A stretch of 20,947 nucleotides of DNA. It comes from Candidatus Thorarchaeota archaeon. Lineage in GTDB: Archaea > Asgardarchaeota > Thorarchaeia > Thorarchaeales > Thorarchaeaceae. Position 1 is the stretch's first letter, and each line of letters opens with the position of its first letter. The translations under genes were made by a program, and so were the position numbers. Positions 13,966 to 20,947 of the stretch are shown here, piece after piece. The notes under the pieces are model-generated. The model ran no database searches. It saw only the letters and a program-made list of their open reading frames with translations, and had not been told where the DNA came from. The stretch is taken from assembly GCA_004524595.1 (NCBI GenBank), contig SDOA01000072.1:1-20947 (forward strand), given 5' to 3'.

Positions 13966-14733
13966 ATGGAAGAACTTCGATTTATCGACTTAGAAATACA
14001 TTCCGCTTTTGAAAATATGGCAATTGATGAGTCAATAATGATGTCAATGAGGGAAGGTTTAGTTGGACCAACTCTCCGTTTATATCGATGGTTACCTTCA
14101 GCTGTTTCTATTGGTACTTTTCAAGGAATGAATGATGAGGTTGATGTACAGTTCTGCAAATCCCATAATATCGATGTAATTAGAAGAATCACTGGCGGCG
14201 GTGCAGTCTTTCATGATTTTGACGGTGAGATTACCTATAGTATAATCCTACCAAAGGGACATAGGCTAGCACCGAATGATATCATCGAGTCTTACAAAAT
14301 CCTGTGTAGTGGAATTATAAGCGGCCTGAATAAATTAGGGATTGAATCATCTTTCAAACCAATAAATGATGTAATAGCTGATGGTAAGAAGATATCTGGT
14401 AACGCTCAGACACGTCAACATTCTTGTGTTCTTCAGCATGGAACGATACTTCTTGATCTAGATGTAAATCTGATGTTTCAGGCGTTAAAAGTACCGGTAG
14501 AAAAGATATCCGATAAAATGATAGCTGATGTGAAGCAGCGGGTGACTTCAGTTAGAGAAATTTTACATCGATCTGTGACAATTGAAGAACTTCAGGATGC
14601 TCTTAAAACTGGCTTTTCTGACGCATTAGAGATTGATCTTGTAGCTGATTGTCTTACCGATGAAGAACAAGAAATGACCAATAGATTACTGGCTGACAAA
14701 TATACAACAAGAGCGTGGAATTTTAAGAGGTAA
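13966..14733 (+). CDS. lplA: Lipoate-protein ligase A, catalytic subunit (split type)
   Basis: 255 residues, covering only the catalytic domain of the LplA/biotin-ligase fold. RRITGGGAVFHD (73-84) is the lipoate/ATP loop, DGKKISGNAQ (139-148) supplies the catalytic Lys142, and HGTILLDLD (158-166) follows. The enzyme activates octanoate or lipoate with ATP and transfers it to a lysine of carrier proteins such as GcvH or 2-oxoacid dehydrogenase E2. The C-terminal accessory domain of single-chain enzymes is missing and is supplied by the next gene, as in Thermoplasma acidophilum. Its ATG follows the radical SAM stop with no intervening base, so the two are translationally coupled. No lipoyl carrier protein is encoded nearby. 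Confidence 0.92.
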   Translation: MEELRFIDLEIHSAFENMAIDESIMMSMREGLVGPTLRLYRWLPSAVSIGTFQGMNDEVDVQFCKSHNIDVIRRITGGGAVFHDFDGEITYSIILPKGHRLAPNDIIESYKILCSGIISGLNKLGIESSFKPINDVIADGKKISGNAQTRQHSCVLQHGTILLDLDVNLMFQALKVPVEKISDKMIADVKQRVTSVREILHRSVTIEELQDALKTGFSDALEIDLVADCLTDEEQEMTNRLLADKYTTRAWNFKR

Positions 14734-14739
14734 GTACAG

Positions 14740-15021
14740 ATGAAGGTAATCGACTATAAAGTTCCTGATGGAAAGCTGTTGAAGATAAAAGTTGAGATAA
14801 AAAACAGTTCAATAAAATCAATCACAATTCTTGGAGACTTCTTTCTCCATCCAGAATCTACAATTGAGGAGATTGAAGATGCACTCGTGGGATGCCCCAT
14901 AGATACAAAGACTATGACAAAGAAAGTACAGGAAGCACTAGATAATTCTAATTCAACTCTAATTGGTGCGAGTGCTAGTGATATTGCGAGAGCTATCGAG
15001 AGAGCATCCCTCTCAGAATAA
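14740..15021 (+). CDS. lplB: Lipoate-protein ligase accessory subunit LplB
   Basis: 93 residues that match the C-terminal accessory domain of lipoate ligases. An N-terminal sheet (IDYKVPDGKLLKIKVEIKNSSIKSITILGDFFLHPE) includes the typical GDFF turn, then two helices (TIEEIEDALVGCP and TKKVQEALDN) and a final SASDIARAIERA. In archaea with a split ligase this protein binds LplA and is required for adenylation of the acyl group. It starts 6 bases after lplA and closes the operon, converging with an unrelated gene 8 bases on. The size and order (lplA then lplB) match known split ligases. Confidence 0.9.
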   Translation: MKVIDYKVPDGKLLKIKVEIKNSSIKSITILGDFFLHPESTIEEIEDALVGCPIDTKTMTKKVQEALDNSNSTLIGASASDIARAIERASLSE

Positions 15022-15029
15022 GAACAAAT

Positions 15030-15551
15030 TTACCTTTCCAATGATGAGATAATAATCTTAAGCCGAGATCTGCCAACATCTTCTACATTTTCTACTACTA
15101 TCTTACAATTTTCAAGCTCAAGCGAATAACATTTTTCTGTTCCAAGATAGACGTTCATCAGTTTATCTATTTGTTCTTCACATTTAGACTTCTTTTCATG
15201 AAGATATTCCCTCTTATTCTTTGAACCAGTGAGATTCCATATTGTGGTAATCACTGAGCAAGCTTCTTCCTTATCTTTTGGATGTGTTACAGCTTCAACA
15301 AAGCTCTTAGCTAAATCTTTTCCAAAGGGATTCACTGTCATTGGGCCGCCAATCCAATCACGATCTAAAAGAAGAATGCCTTCATGAACTCCTTCCTTAC
15401 TGTCAACTTTCATAGATATATCAATAAACTCCTGAAATCCACCAGGTTTGAGATGTATCTCTGTCATACCTCTAGACTGTGGTCTACGACCAGTTTCTGT
15501 GAAATGAAAGAATGAGAAGAGCTCTGTTTCCTTGAGCTTATAATATTCCAT
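15030..15551 (-). CDS. Uncharacterised soluble protein
   Basis: About 173 residues from the ATG at 15551, chosen because AAGGATGA precedes it by about 6 bases; ATGs at 15557 and 15560 would add two or three residues but sit on that site. Composition is mixed alpha/beta: strands near GFQEFIDISMKVDS and GVHEGILLLDRDWIG, a helix AKSFVEAVTHPKDKEEACSVITTIWN, a charged helix KREYLHEKKSKCEEQIDKLMN, then strands (KCYSLELENCKIVVENVEDVGRSRLKIIIS). No signal peptide or membrane helix. I do not recognise a family. It faces the lipoate operon tail-to-tail with only 8 bases between stops, so it is a separate unit. Confidence 0.6.
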   Translation of the reverse strand: MEYYKLKETELFSFFHFTETGRRPQSRGMTEIHLKPGGFQEFIDISMKVDSKEGVHEGILLLDRDWIGGPMTVNPFGKDLAKSFVEAVTHPKDKEEACSVITTIWNLTGSKNKREYLHEKKSKCEEQIDKLMNVYLGTEKCYSLELENCKIVVENVEDVGRSRLKIIISSLER

Positions 15552-15668
15552 GAGCATCATCCTTCGAAATTGACATAAAAAACTCCCTCATTAGCCTTTC
15601 TCCAAGAGTAAAATAGTTGCATCATAGAAAAAATCATCCTGATTCTATCAAGATATCCTCTTTATTGT

Positions 15669-16604
15669 TCAATATTCGTTCACACCTTTCCGTTTAGTAT
15701 GGATAATCTGTACTAAAGTGATTCCTATTGCCAGAAGAACTAAGCCTATCCAATCGAGTAAATCAGGAATCTCTCCAAGAAACAATATTGAAAGCAAAAT
15801 GATTTGAGGCATCATCGTGCTGTTGATTAGTGTAGAATCAATGGCTCTTAATTCCTGCATTGCTCTATTCCATAATGTAAAAGCTAATGCTGTATTCACG
15901 ATAGCTAACCATAGAATATAGAACCAAGAAGTAAAAGAAAGGGAAGTTAAGGTCTCTGTTGTAAATCCGACCGCTAATAAAATCACAGAACCTATTGACA
16001 TACTAATGCCTGTAACTACAATTGCTGGTGTGTCTTTTAACCTATTAATTGTCCTACCAATGATTGCAGATAACGAGTTAGCTATCAGACTTATTATTCC
16101 AATTAGCAGTCCGAAAATGCTGACCCCTACAAAACTCAACGGGTAAAAGTAAATCAATACACCACAGAAACTAATGAGAATGAATAATATCTCTATGGAC
16201 GACGGGGTCTCTTTTAACCAAAGGATAGCTAAGAATAATACTAGGATAGGAGTGATATTAAGTATAAGAGAGAATGTGATTGCTGGTAAATGATTCAATG
16301 CTAAAAATTGAGTACCTTGAGTTGCTGCGATGTATACACATCCGTAAATGATCAGGTATACCCACCACTCTTTCGATCTATTTTCTAAAGTCCTCCGTGT
16401 TTTCTGATTGGTTCCAATAAACGCCAAAAGTAACACTGAGGCAATTGAGTATCTGAGTCCGGCAAAGATTATTGGTGGAATTTCCTGAAGACCAAATTTT
16501 ATGATCACCCATGAAGATGACCACAATACAGTGACAAAGAGTGCTTGTAAGATTGCAGTAATTCTGGCTCGAACATGTGTCTGACTAGCTGCAATATCAT
16601 TCAA
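15669..16604 (-). CDS. EamA/DMT-superfamily transporter
   Basis: 311 residues with ten hydrophobic helices in two five-helix EamA repeats. The first repeat starts ALFVTVLWSSSWVIIKFGLQEIPPIIFAGLRYSIA (typical of the family) and includes LPAITFSLILNITPILVLFLAILWLKE. The second includes TPAIVVTGISMSIGSVIL and ends ALAFTLWNRAMQELRAIDSTLINSTMMPQIILLSILFLGEIPDLLDWIGLVLLAIGI. Family members mostly export metabolites or amino acids; the substrate cannot be read from sequence. The start appears to be TTG with AAGGTG about 10 bases upstream, as no ATG lies in frame. It is divergent from an HTH_10 regulator, and a perfect palindrome sits between, suggesting control by that regulator. Confidence 0.88.
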   Translation of the reverse strand: MNDIAASQTHVRARITAILQALFVTVLWSSSWVIIKFGLQEIPPIIFAGLRYSIASVLLLAFIGTNQKTRRTLENRSKEWWVYLIIYGCVYIAATQGTQFLALNHLPAITFSLILNITPILVLFLAILWLKETPSSIEILFILISFCGVLIYFYPLSFVGVSIFGLLIGIISLIANSLSAIIGRTINRLKDTPAIVVTGISMSIGSVILLAVGFTTETLTSLSFTSWFYILWLAIVNTALAFTLWNRAMQELRAIDSTLINSTMMPQIILLSILFLGEIPDLLDWIGLVLLAIGITLVQIIHTKRKGVNEY

Positions 16605-16661
16605 ACCTTGTAAACACCTTTGTTTTGTAATATTCTTTGTTCATAGTCAAATTCAAGTAGG

Positions 16662-16700
16662 AATAAAACTATACCCGTCATATGACGGGTGTATATATAT
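16662..16700. promoter_or_regulatory. Divergent promoter with perfect 18-bp palindromic operator
   Basis: ACCCGTCATATGACGGGT (16673-16690) is a perfect palindrome. It is flanked on the left by AATAAAAC (16662-16669, a plus-strand TATA candidate, with a start near 16690 just before the ATG at 16699) and on the right by TATATATAC read on the minus strand (about 16690-16698, a TATA candidate for the transporter). A dimeric regulator bound here would cover the space between TATA and start for both genes. The GC-rich arms stand out from AT-rich surroundings. Which protein binds is inferred, most simply the HTH_10 regulator. Confidence 0.6.
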
Positions 16701-17343
16701 GATTGAAGCTTTGTTAGGCATTGCCTCAGAGAATTACTATTCATGCGAACTAACTAGGAAAATCCCTGTTCGTGTTCATTTAATAGCTATTAATGGTCCT
16801 GAGGGATTTGGTATAATTGAGTCTCTTGATGGCACTGAGAAACCTCTACGTAAATATGCAAAATTTATGAATCAATCTTCAAATATAGTTCAGTTTGAAA
16901 TCACTTATCGTAATGACACCCAGTACTGGACAAGAGCTGTTCATAGCATTGATGGCGCTTCAATTCATCAGACAGTGCTTGAGAGTGGGTGTATGACACG
17001 ACTTCCAATTATCATTTCAAATGGATGGCAACTACATTCCGTCTTAGCACCATCTCAAAAGGAATTCTCAAACTTATTTGATAATCTTCGTGAAAGGTTC
17101 TCCTCTGTGAACCTAATTCGAATACTAAAGTATCCAGGAGGAATAAGTACACCAATTCTAACAAGTAAGCAAGAATTAGCTGTCAGAATTGCTTATACTA
17201 AAGGATATTATGAAATCCCTAGACAATGCGAAATTCAACAAGCAGCCAATGACCTCGGGATCAAGCGTGTGGCTATGCAAGAGCGATTGAGGAGAGCTGA
17301 GAGGAGTATAATGAGAGAGTTTGTAAAAAAGCTTGGGTTATGA
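16699..17343 (+). CDS. HTH_10-family (bacterio-opsin activator type) regulator
   Basis: 214 residues. The C-terminal part (about 160-214) is the HTH_10 domain: LTSKQELAVRIAYTKGYYEIPR, then EIQQAANDLGIKRVAMQERLRRAERSIMREFV, with the family's conserved GYYEIPR and LRRAE. The N-terminal 150 residues match the mixed alpha/beta sensor half seen in such regulators (SENYYSCELTRKIPVRVHLIAI at the start). The effector is unknown. The gene starts 94 bases from the divergent DMT exporter, with an 18-bp palindrome between, so it probably controls the exporter and itself. The ATG overlaps a TATATATATG run; if that run is the TATA box, the start would be downstream, but no later Met lies before residue 57. 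Confidence 0.85.
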   Translation: MIEALLGIASENYYSCELTRKIPVRVHLIAINGPEGFGIIESLDGTEKPLRKYAKFMNQSSNIVQFEITYRNDTQYWTRAVHSIDGASIHQTVLESGCMTRLPIIISNGWQLHSVLAPSQKEFSNLFDNLRERFSSVNLIRILKYPGGISTPILTSKQELAVRIAYTKGYYEIPRQCEIQQAANDLGIKRVAMQERLRRAERSIMREFVKKLGL

Positions 17344-17368
17344 AAATTACAAACTATTTCGAAGCAAG

Positions 17369-17378
17369 ATAAAAATAC
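17369..17378 (+). promoter_or_regulatory. TATA box of the coiled-coil/metalloprotease-like pair
   Basis: ATAAAAATAC is centred about 24 bases before the ATG at 17397, which fits a leaderless transcript. No Shine-Dalgarno is present before either ATG (17397, 17406). Confidence 0.45.
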
Positions 17379-17396
17379 TACATTGTACATTGCAAC

Positions 17397-17888
17397 ATGA
17401 TAATAATGGTAGACCCAGAATATTTACAGGACAAGAAAGTGCAAAAAATTGAGTCGGATATTCGCAATTTTGAGACTCAGATACAAAAATCAAAAATGGA
17501 ACTTGAAGGTTTGGAATCGCGTCTTGAGGCTGAGATAGAGAGCTATAGGATGGCTGCTAAATCCAAAAAAGAAGCCTTTGAAACTCTTCGTAGTCGGCTT
17601 AAGACTGCTGAATCAGAATGGAAGTCTGCGGACAAGGAATATCGAGCCAAGCAGAAGAATAAGGATAAGAAGATCTCGGAATTAAAAACGCAGGTCACAA
17701 CACTAGAAAAGAGAGTCAGGGATGCTCGAAAAGTACAACAAAAGCGATTCGCTGAACTAGATAAAGAAAAGGAAAAGATTGTTAAGAGAGCCAAACGTGA
17801 TAAAGCAAAAGAGCTTGAAAAACAAAAAGACAAAGAAATTAGTCGTGTTGAAGAAGAAAAGAGGCGTGAATTAGGCCTAGATAATTAA
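17397..17888 (+). CDS. Coiled-coil protein
   Basis: 163 residues, almost wholly helical and highly charged. After a short start (MIIMVDPEYLQDKK), one long coiled coil runs from about residue 15 to 155, alternating Glu/Lys/Arg with hydrophobic heptad positions (KMELEGLESRLEAEIESYRM, KISELKTQVTTLEKRVRDARK). The last 40 residues are strongly basic (KIVKRAKRDKAKELEKQKDK). No enzyme domain or membrane segment. It is followed 29 bases on by the HExxH membrane protein, so they are probably cotranscribed; a scaffold or adaptor role for that protein is a guess. The ATG at 17406 (MVDPEYL) is an equally possible start. Confidence 0.75.
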   Translation: MIIMVDPEYLQDKKVQKIESDIRNFETQIQKSKMELEGLESRLEAEIESYRMAAKSKKEAFETLRSRLKTAESEWKSADKEYRAKQKNKDKKISELKTQVTTLEKRVRDARKVQQKRFAELDKEKEKIVKRAKRDKAKELEKQKDKEISRVEEEKRRELGLDN

Positions 17889-17917
17889 CGAAATATGATA
17901 TTCTCAGAGGGAGTAGA

Positions 17918-18913
17918 ATGAATGCATACTTTGTCATAGTACTCTTAGGGTTTGTCCTATTCTTTGTAGTATGGTCCTTGGGTTGGTTATTAGAGAGAAT
18001 GTCACACATTTTCTTAAAGACAACAAGAGAACCGGGGACAAGATCATGGTTCATGCTTGTCGGACCAGGAGTTGCGTTACATGAATCTTCACATGCACTT
18101 GGATGCCTTGTAACAAGAACAGAAATTGTGGAATTCAAACCAATTAATATTGAAGTCCAAGAGGACCAAATTATTTTGGGTTATGTGAAATATCGAAAAC
18201 CGAAAAGCAATCTGAAGAATGCAATCATCAATCTAGCTCCAGTTGGAGTTTCCCTTCTTCTTCTTGTAGCATTTGCCTTTGGAGCCACATTTCTTGTACC
18301 TGATAGACCAGGTCTTGGTGCAAGTGCTATCACTCTATTAGAGAATTTAATTGGAGTGAAAAGCAATCCAACTTTAATTGCTGATACTTTATATCCAATT
18401 AATGAGATAGGGTCTTTCGTTTATTTATTCCTCTATACATTTTCACAGCTTACAGTTATTAATCCAATATTTTGGATTGTTGCTTTTCTAGCAATGACCA
18501 TTATGTTCTCAAATGCGCCATCAGATATGGATATTCGAAATGCAGCAACTGGACTAAAAGGAATTATAATCTTCAATTTCATTTGGCTACTCATTGCCTT
18601 TGTATTACCTCAAGCAGGATGGTTATTATTTGGATTATATGAAGCGTTAGCTGTTATGTTCTCATTAGCAATAGCTTTTGCTGCCGTAGGATATGGATTC
18701 TTTATTCTAGTTGCTGCAATGGCGAAACTTCGTTCTCCCTATCAAGTTATACCTTTTTCCTCATGTATTGCTACAGGACTTCTGTTATGGTACAATGTCG
18801 AACAGGGACTATGGATACTTACACCTGCAATGCAGACAGTGATTTCAATTGTGGTATTTACTATCATAACGATTTTGATGCTACTTGTCCCTCAATTTAG
18901 AAGAGCCATGTAA
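17918..18913 (+). CDS. Membrane protein with HExxH motif, putative site-2-protease-like metalloprotease
   Basis: 331 residues with roughly seven or eight hydrophobic helices. ALHESSHALGC (53-63) contains HExxH (His55, Glu56, His59) at the start of a membrane-associated helix. A second motif near SNAPSDMD (198-205) could supply the third zinc ligand, as the Asp of intramembrane site-2 proteases (M50) does. NLAPVGVSLLLLVAFAFG (105-122) is a helix after the strand-rich loop EFKPINIEVQEDQIILGYVKY. The sequence is divergent from classic M50 enzymes, so the assignment is tentative; it may be an M50-like fold of unknown substrate. A good ribosome-binding site (AGAGGGAG, about 6 bases upstream) fixes the ATG. 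It follows the coiled-coil gene closely. Confidence 0.7.
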   Translation: MNAYFVIVLLGFVLFFVVWSLGWLLERMSHIFLKTTREPGTRSWFMLVGPGVALHESSHALGCLVTRTEIVEFKPINIEVQEDQIILGYVKYRKPKSNLKNAIINLAPVGVSLLLLVAFAFGATFLVPDRPGLGASAITLLENLIGVKSNPTLIADTLYPINEIGSFVYLFLYTFSQLTVINPIFWIVAFLAMTIMFSNAPSDMDIRNAATGLKGIIIFNFIWLLIAFVLPQAGWLLFGLYEALAVMFSLAIAFAAVGYGFFILVAAMAKLRSPYQVIPFSSCIATGLLLWYNVEQGLWILTPAMQTVISIVVFTIITILMLLVPQFRRAM

Positions 18914-18961
18914 TACCTAGTGTAATATTGTATCATGAGATAGAAAACACGGGTTTCGAGT

Positions 18962-19309
18962 ATGGCAAAAATAGAGCTAGTGAGACGTCCACACCTAATT
19001 AGCCCGAGACATCTATTAGGTTACATTTTCTTCACAGAAATGCAGGTAGACCAAGCCGCTAAGATACTGAATCTACTTATTCAAAAAGATGGGAAAATAC
19101 CAGATTCTGAATGGGAAATTTTCGTATTAACCAGTCGCGGATTATATGTAAAAGTAATGCGAAAACTCAGAGATACGGGTCTTGTAGAAAAAAAGATGGG
19201 AGAGTTCGCTCTGTGTGAAGATTTTTCTCGTGCAATTAGCAAGCTATCGGATTATTGGTCTGAAATCATAAGATCATTTGAAGGAGGAGACCGTTCTATA
19301 AGATTCTGA
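18962..19309 (+). CDS. Small winged-helix protein
   Basis: 115 residues. The central part (about 33-90) reads as a winged helix: AAKILNLLIQKDGKIPDSEWEIFV, a recognition helix SRGLYVKVMRKLRDTGLVEKKMG, and a wing ending FALCEDF. A C-terminal helix (SRAISKLSDYWSEIIRSFEGG) may dimerise. The N-terminus (KIELVRRPHLISPRHLLGYIFFTEMQ) is hydrophobic but not a signal peptide. No ligand domain. The gene is 48 bases downstream of the HExxH membrane protein and may belong to its transcript, or stand alone. It converges with the long coiled-coil gene with 7 bases between the stops. Confidence 0.65.
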   Translation: MAKIELVRRPHLISPRHLLGYIFFTEMQVDQAAKILNLLIQKDGKIPDSEWEIFVLTSRGLYVKVMRKLRDTGLVEKKMGEFALCEDFSRAISKLSDYWSEIIRSFEGGDRSIRF

Positions 19310-19316
19310 TTGAATA

Positions 19317-20891
19317 TTATTTGACTTCTCCTTCCTTGATGTTCAGCTCTTTAAGAGTTGACATCACTTTTTCACCCTTGATCTTTAACACTCCGAGTTT
19401 CTCGAGGTCACGCGCCCATTTTGTCACAAGGCCAACAGGGGTCCCAAGTGATTTTCCAAGTTCAGCGAATGTTATTTGTCCAACTTCATCAACCAATAAT
19501 AGGACTTTCGTATTATTTTCCATTCCTAACACTTTGATATATCGTTGAGTTCTTTCATCAGAGAGGTCTCTTTGTTCGAGTGCCATATCTCGTTCCTTTT
19601 CCATCAGACGCGTCGCTTTTTCAAATGCTTCTTTCTGCATCTCAAGAATCGGTATCTGCTCCTTTGTCTCCTTCAATTCTCTCTGCAGATTGTGGATTTG
19701 CTGGTCTAATTGTTTTATCTCAGCTATTCTTCCTTGTATTGAATCAAGCTCAGCTAATCGTTCAGCCGCTTCTTTTTCTGCAGCTGTCTTTTCTCCCTCT
19801 AGATCAGTAATTTTCAATTCTAATTTCTTGATACTTGCTATACTTTGATCAGCTTCTTTTCGTTTGGTTTCTAATGTACTCTCAAGTAGACTGATTTTTG
19901 AACTAAGGGCTTCAATTTCTGCTTCCGTCTTTTCTGAGCGTGGCTTAGCCATAGCAGCTTCTGCTTTGTAAACACCAACTTGACTCTGCAATTCCGATAT
20001 TTGCACTTTCAAGTCCTCAATTTCAGCTCTATGTGTTTCGACATCTTTAGTACGTGCATCTATCATTGCATCTTTGATTAGTAGGTCGTCACGGAATGAA
20101 CTGACTTGTTCTTCTAATGATCCTATTCGCCGTTCGTATTCTTGCTTTGTAACATCAGCAGTTCTTCCTTCAATAATTTGGCTTCGGAGATTATTGACTT
20201 CCAATTCAAGTTTCTTCAATTCTGCTTGTTTTTCTGCTAGTTCTTGTCTTTGCGCTGCAGTTTCTTCTTCAAGACTCTGCATAAAGGATCGTACAATGTC
20301 CTGTTGTTCAACGATAGTGCTACGAAGATCAACCTCGGACTCTCGAACACGTAATGCAAATTCCTTGAACCTCTCCTGAGTCTGTTCAACGATTTTATCG
20401 ACCAAGTCTTTCTCTAAAGCAGAAAATTCGTTATCAACAATATCTACAAATGTTGTTTCTATGAATTGCTTGAAGAATTTCATTCGCAGTCGCTCTACCA
20501 TCTCTTCAGAGATTCGAGATTTCAACTCTACAACTTTTCCGCGGAATGTAAGTAATTGAGCAGCAAATACACCAACTACTCCTCGTTGTAGAGATGAGAT
20601 ATCAGCTCTCAGTGTTTCCAATTTTCGTAGTAATGCATCAAATCCCGCAACTGCATCGTCACTCTCAGGGCGTTCGACAGGAGCTGTTGTTTCAAGACCA
20701 TCAACAAATTCCATTGCTAGTGCTGCTGCTGTAACAAGATCATTTTCATCTTCAATAGGCATAACAACTTCCCCGGAGTCGTCAACTCCCTCTGCTAATC
20801 GCTCAAGCTCTGCATCAGTCAAGGTTGCCCCTTTTAGAGCATCATCTAGAGCAGCTTTTTCTTTATCGGTGAGTTTCTTGTCCGATGGCAT
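19317..20891 (-). CDS. Long coiled-coil protein with C-terminal winged helix
   Basis: 524 residues from the ATG at 20891, picked because GAGGAGA lies 5 bases upstream; a TTG at 20909 would include that site. The N-terminus (1-80) is acidic and probably disordered. A helical segment of about 85-195 (LRADISSLQRGVVGVFAAQLLTFRGKVVELKSRISEEMVERLRMKFF) precedes a long coiled coil (about 200-450). Residues about 455-515 form a winged helix (NTKVLLLVDEVGQITFAELGKSLGTPVGLVTKWARDLEKLGVLKIKG). The architecture suggests a DNA-binding structural or partition-like protein rather than an enzyme, but no named family is recognised. A TATA-like CTTTATAG lies at the right window edge. Confidence 0.8.
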   Translation of the reverse strand: MPSDKKLTDKEKAALDDALKGATLTDAELERLAEGVDDSGEVVMPIEDENDLVTAAALAMEFVDGLETTAPVERPESDDAVAGFDALLRKLETLRADISSLQRGVVGVFAAQLLTFRGKVVELKSRISEEMVERLRMKFFKQFIETTFVDIVDNEFSALEKDLVDKIVEQTQERFKEFALRVRESEVDLRSTIVEQQDIVRSFMQSLEEETAAQRQELAEKQAELKKLELEVNNLRSQIIEGRTADVTKQEYERRIGSLEEQVSSFRDDLLIKDAMIDARTKDVETHRAEIEDLKVQISELQSQVGVYKAEAAMAKPRSEKTEAEIEALSSKISLLESTLETKRKEADQSIASIKKLELKITDLEGEKTAAEKEAAERLAELDSIQGRIAEIKQLDQQIHNLQRELKETKEQIPILEMQKEAFEKATRLMEKERDMALEQRDLSDERTQRYIKVLGMENNTKVLLLVDEVGQITFAELGKSLGTPVGLVTKWARDLEKLGVLKIKGEKVMSTLKELNIKEGEVK

Positions 20892-20896
20892 ATTGG

Positions 20897-20903
20897 TCTC
20901 CTC
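20897..20903 (-). promoter_or_regulatory. Ribosome-binding site of the long coiled-coil gene
   Basis: GAGGAGA, 5 bases before the ATG at 20891; it selects that start over the TTG at 20909. Confidence 0.65.
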
Positions 20904-20938
20904 AAGCAAGTATAATTGATGCGTAAGACACAGGCTGA

Positions 20939-20947
20939 CTATAAAGC
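20939..20947 (-). promoter_or_regulatory. Putative TATA box at the window edge
   Basis: On the minus strand the edge reads GCTTTATAG, about 50 bases before the coiled-coil ATG. It predicts a leader of roughly 25 bases containing the Shine-Dalgarno. The upstream part is outside the window. Confidence 0.35.

Noticed and set aside
15538..15576. 12-codon frame with GGGAG upstream overlapping the start of the uncharacterised soluble protein
   Set aside because: Too short to judge and out of frame with the main gene. A leader peptide is possible but unsupported.
19580..20379. Open frames antisense to the long coiled-coil gene
   Set aside because: Ser/Leu-rich shadows of the Glu/Lys/Leu-rich coding strand, with no start signals.
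1..20947. tRNA, rRNA, CRISPR arrays, transposons or prophage genes
   Set aside because: Intergenic spaces are short; reading them by eye showed no cloverleaf, repeat-spacer pattern, transposase or integrase. A covariance-model scan was not possible here.

Overview
The window looks archaeal. Several genes are preceded by AT-rich TATA-like boxes with very short or no leaders, and the families include TrmB and HTH_10 (bacterio-opsin-activator type) regulators, a geranylgeranyl-reductase flavoprotein with the archaeal YxWxFP motif, a split lipoate ligase (separate LplA and LplB), and a biotin-synthase-related radical SAM enzyme of the LipS type. Base composition is AT-rich. A lineage rich in winged-helix fusions, coiled-coil proteins and roadblock-like small proteins, such as an Asgard archaeon, is a reasonable guess, but there is no rRNA or other marker to prove it. 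No tRNA, rRNA, CRISPR array, transposase or integrase was seen.

Layout. (1) 1-2773, minus strand: a Cys-peptidase-like protein with an N-terminal winged helix, cut by the left edge, lies downstream of an Atg22/UMF1-type MFS transporter whose 3' end has a strong hairpin-plus-U-tract terminator. (2) 2948-5045: small single genes, namely an NTF2/SnoaL-like protein, an alpha/beta hydrolase, a four-helix membrane protein and a small roadblock/profilin-like protein. (3) 5046-8795: a gene-poor stretch with one possible very basic mini-protein, then two divergent pairs. One is a winged-helix protein overlapping a membrane protein (minus); the other is a membrane protein with a glycosylatable surface protein (plus), closed by a second hairpin terminator.

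(4) 8908-15021, plus strand, is the metabolic core. An agmatinase-like ureohydrolase stands alone. It is followed by a tight six-gene run: TrmB regulator, geranylgeranyl-reductase-family flavoprotein, M23/LytM-fold protein, LipS-type radical SAM enzyme, LplA and LplB. The last three fit the archaeal lipoate-assembly route, in which octanoate is attached to a carrier protein by the split ligase and sulfur is then inserted by a two-component radical SAM system. Only one radical SAM component is present here. The flavoprotein and the M23-fold protein are not standard members of that route and are the most interesting associations in the window.

(5) 15030-17343: an unrecognised soluble protein, and an EamA/DMT exporter divergent from an HTH_10 regulator. 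Between the latter two is a perfect 18-bp palindrome flanked by TATA-like boxes facing both ways. (6) 17397-20947: a coiled-coil protein paired with a membrane protein bearing an HExxH motif, a small winged-helix protein, and a long coiled-coil protein ending in a winged helix.

The clearest candidate for something underdescribed is the lipoate-assembly operon with its extra flavoprotein, M23-fold protein and TrmB regulator. Second is the putative membrane metalloprotease with a coiled-coil partner.
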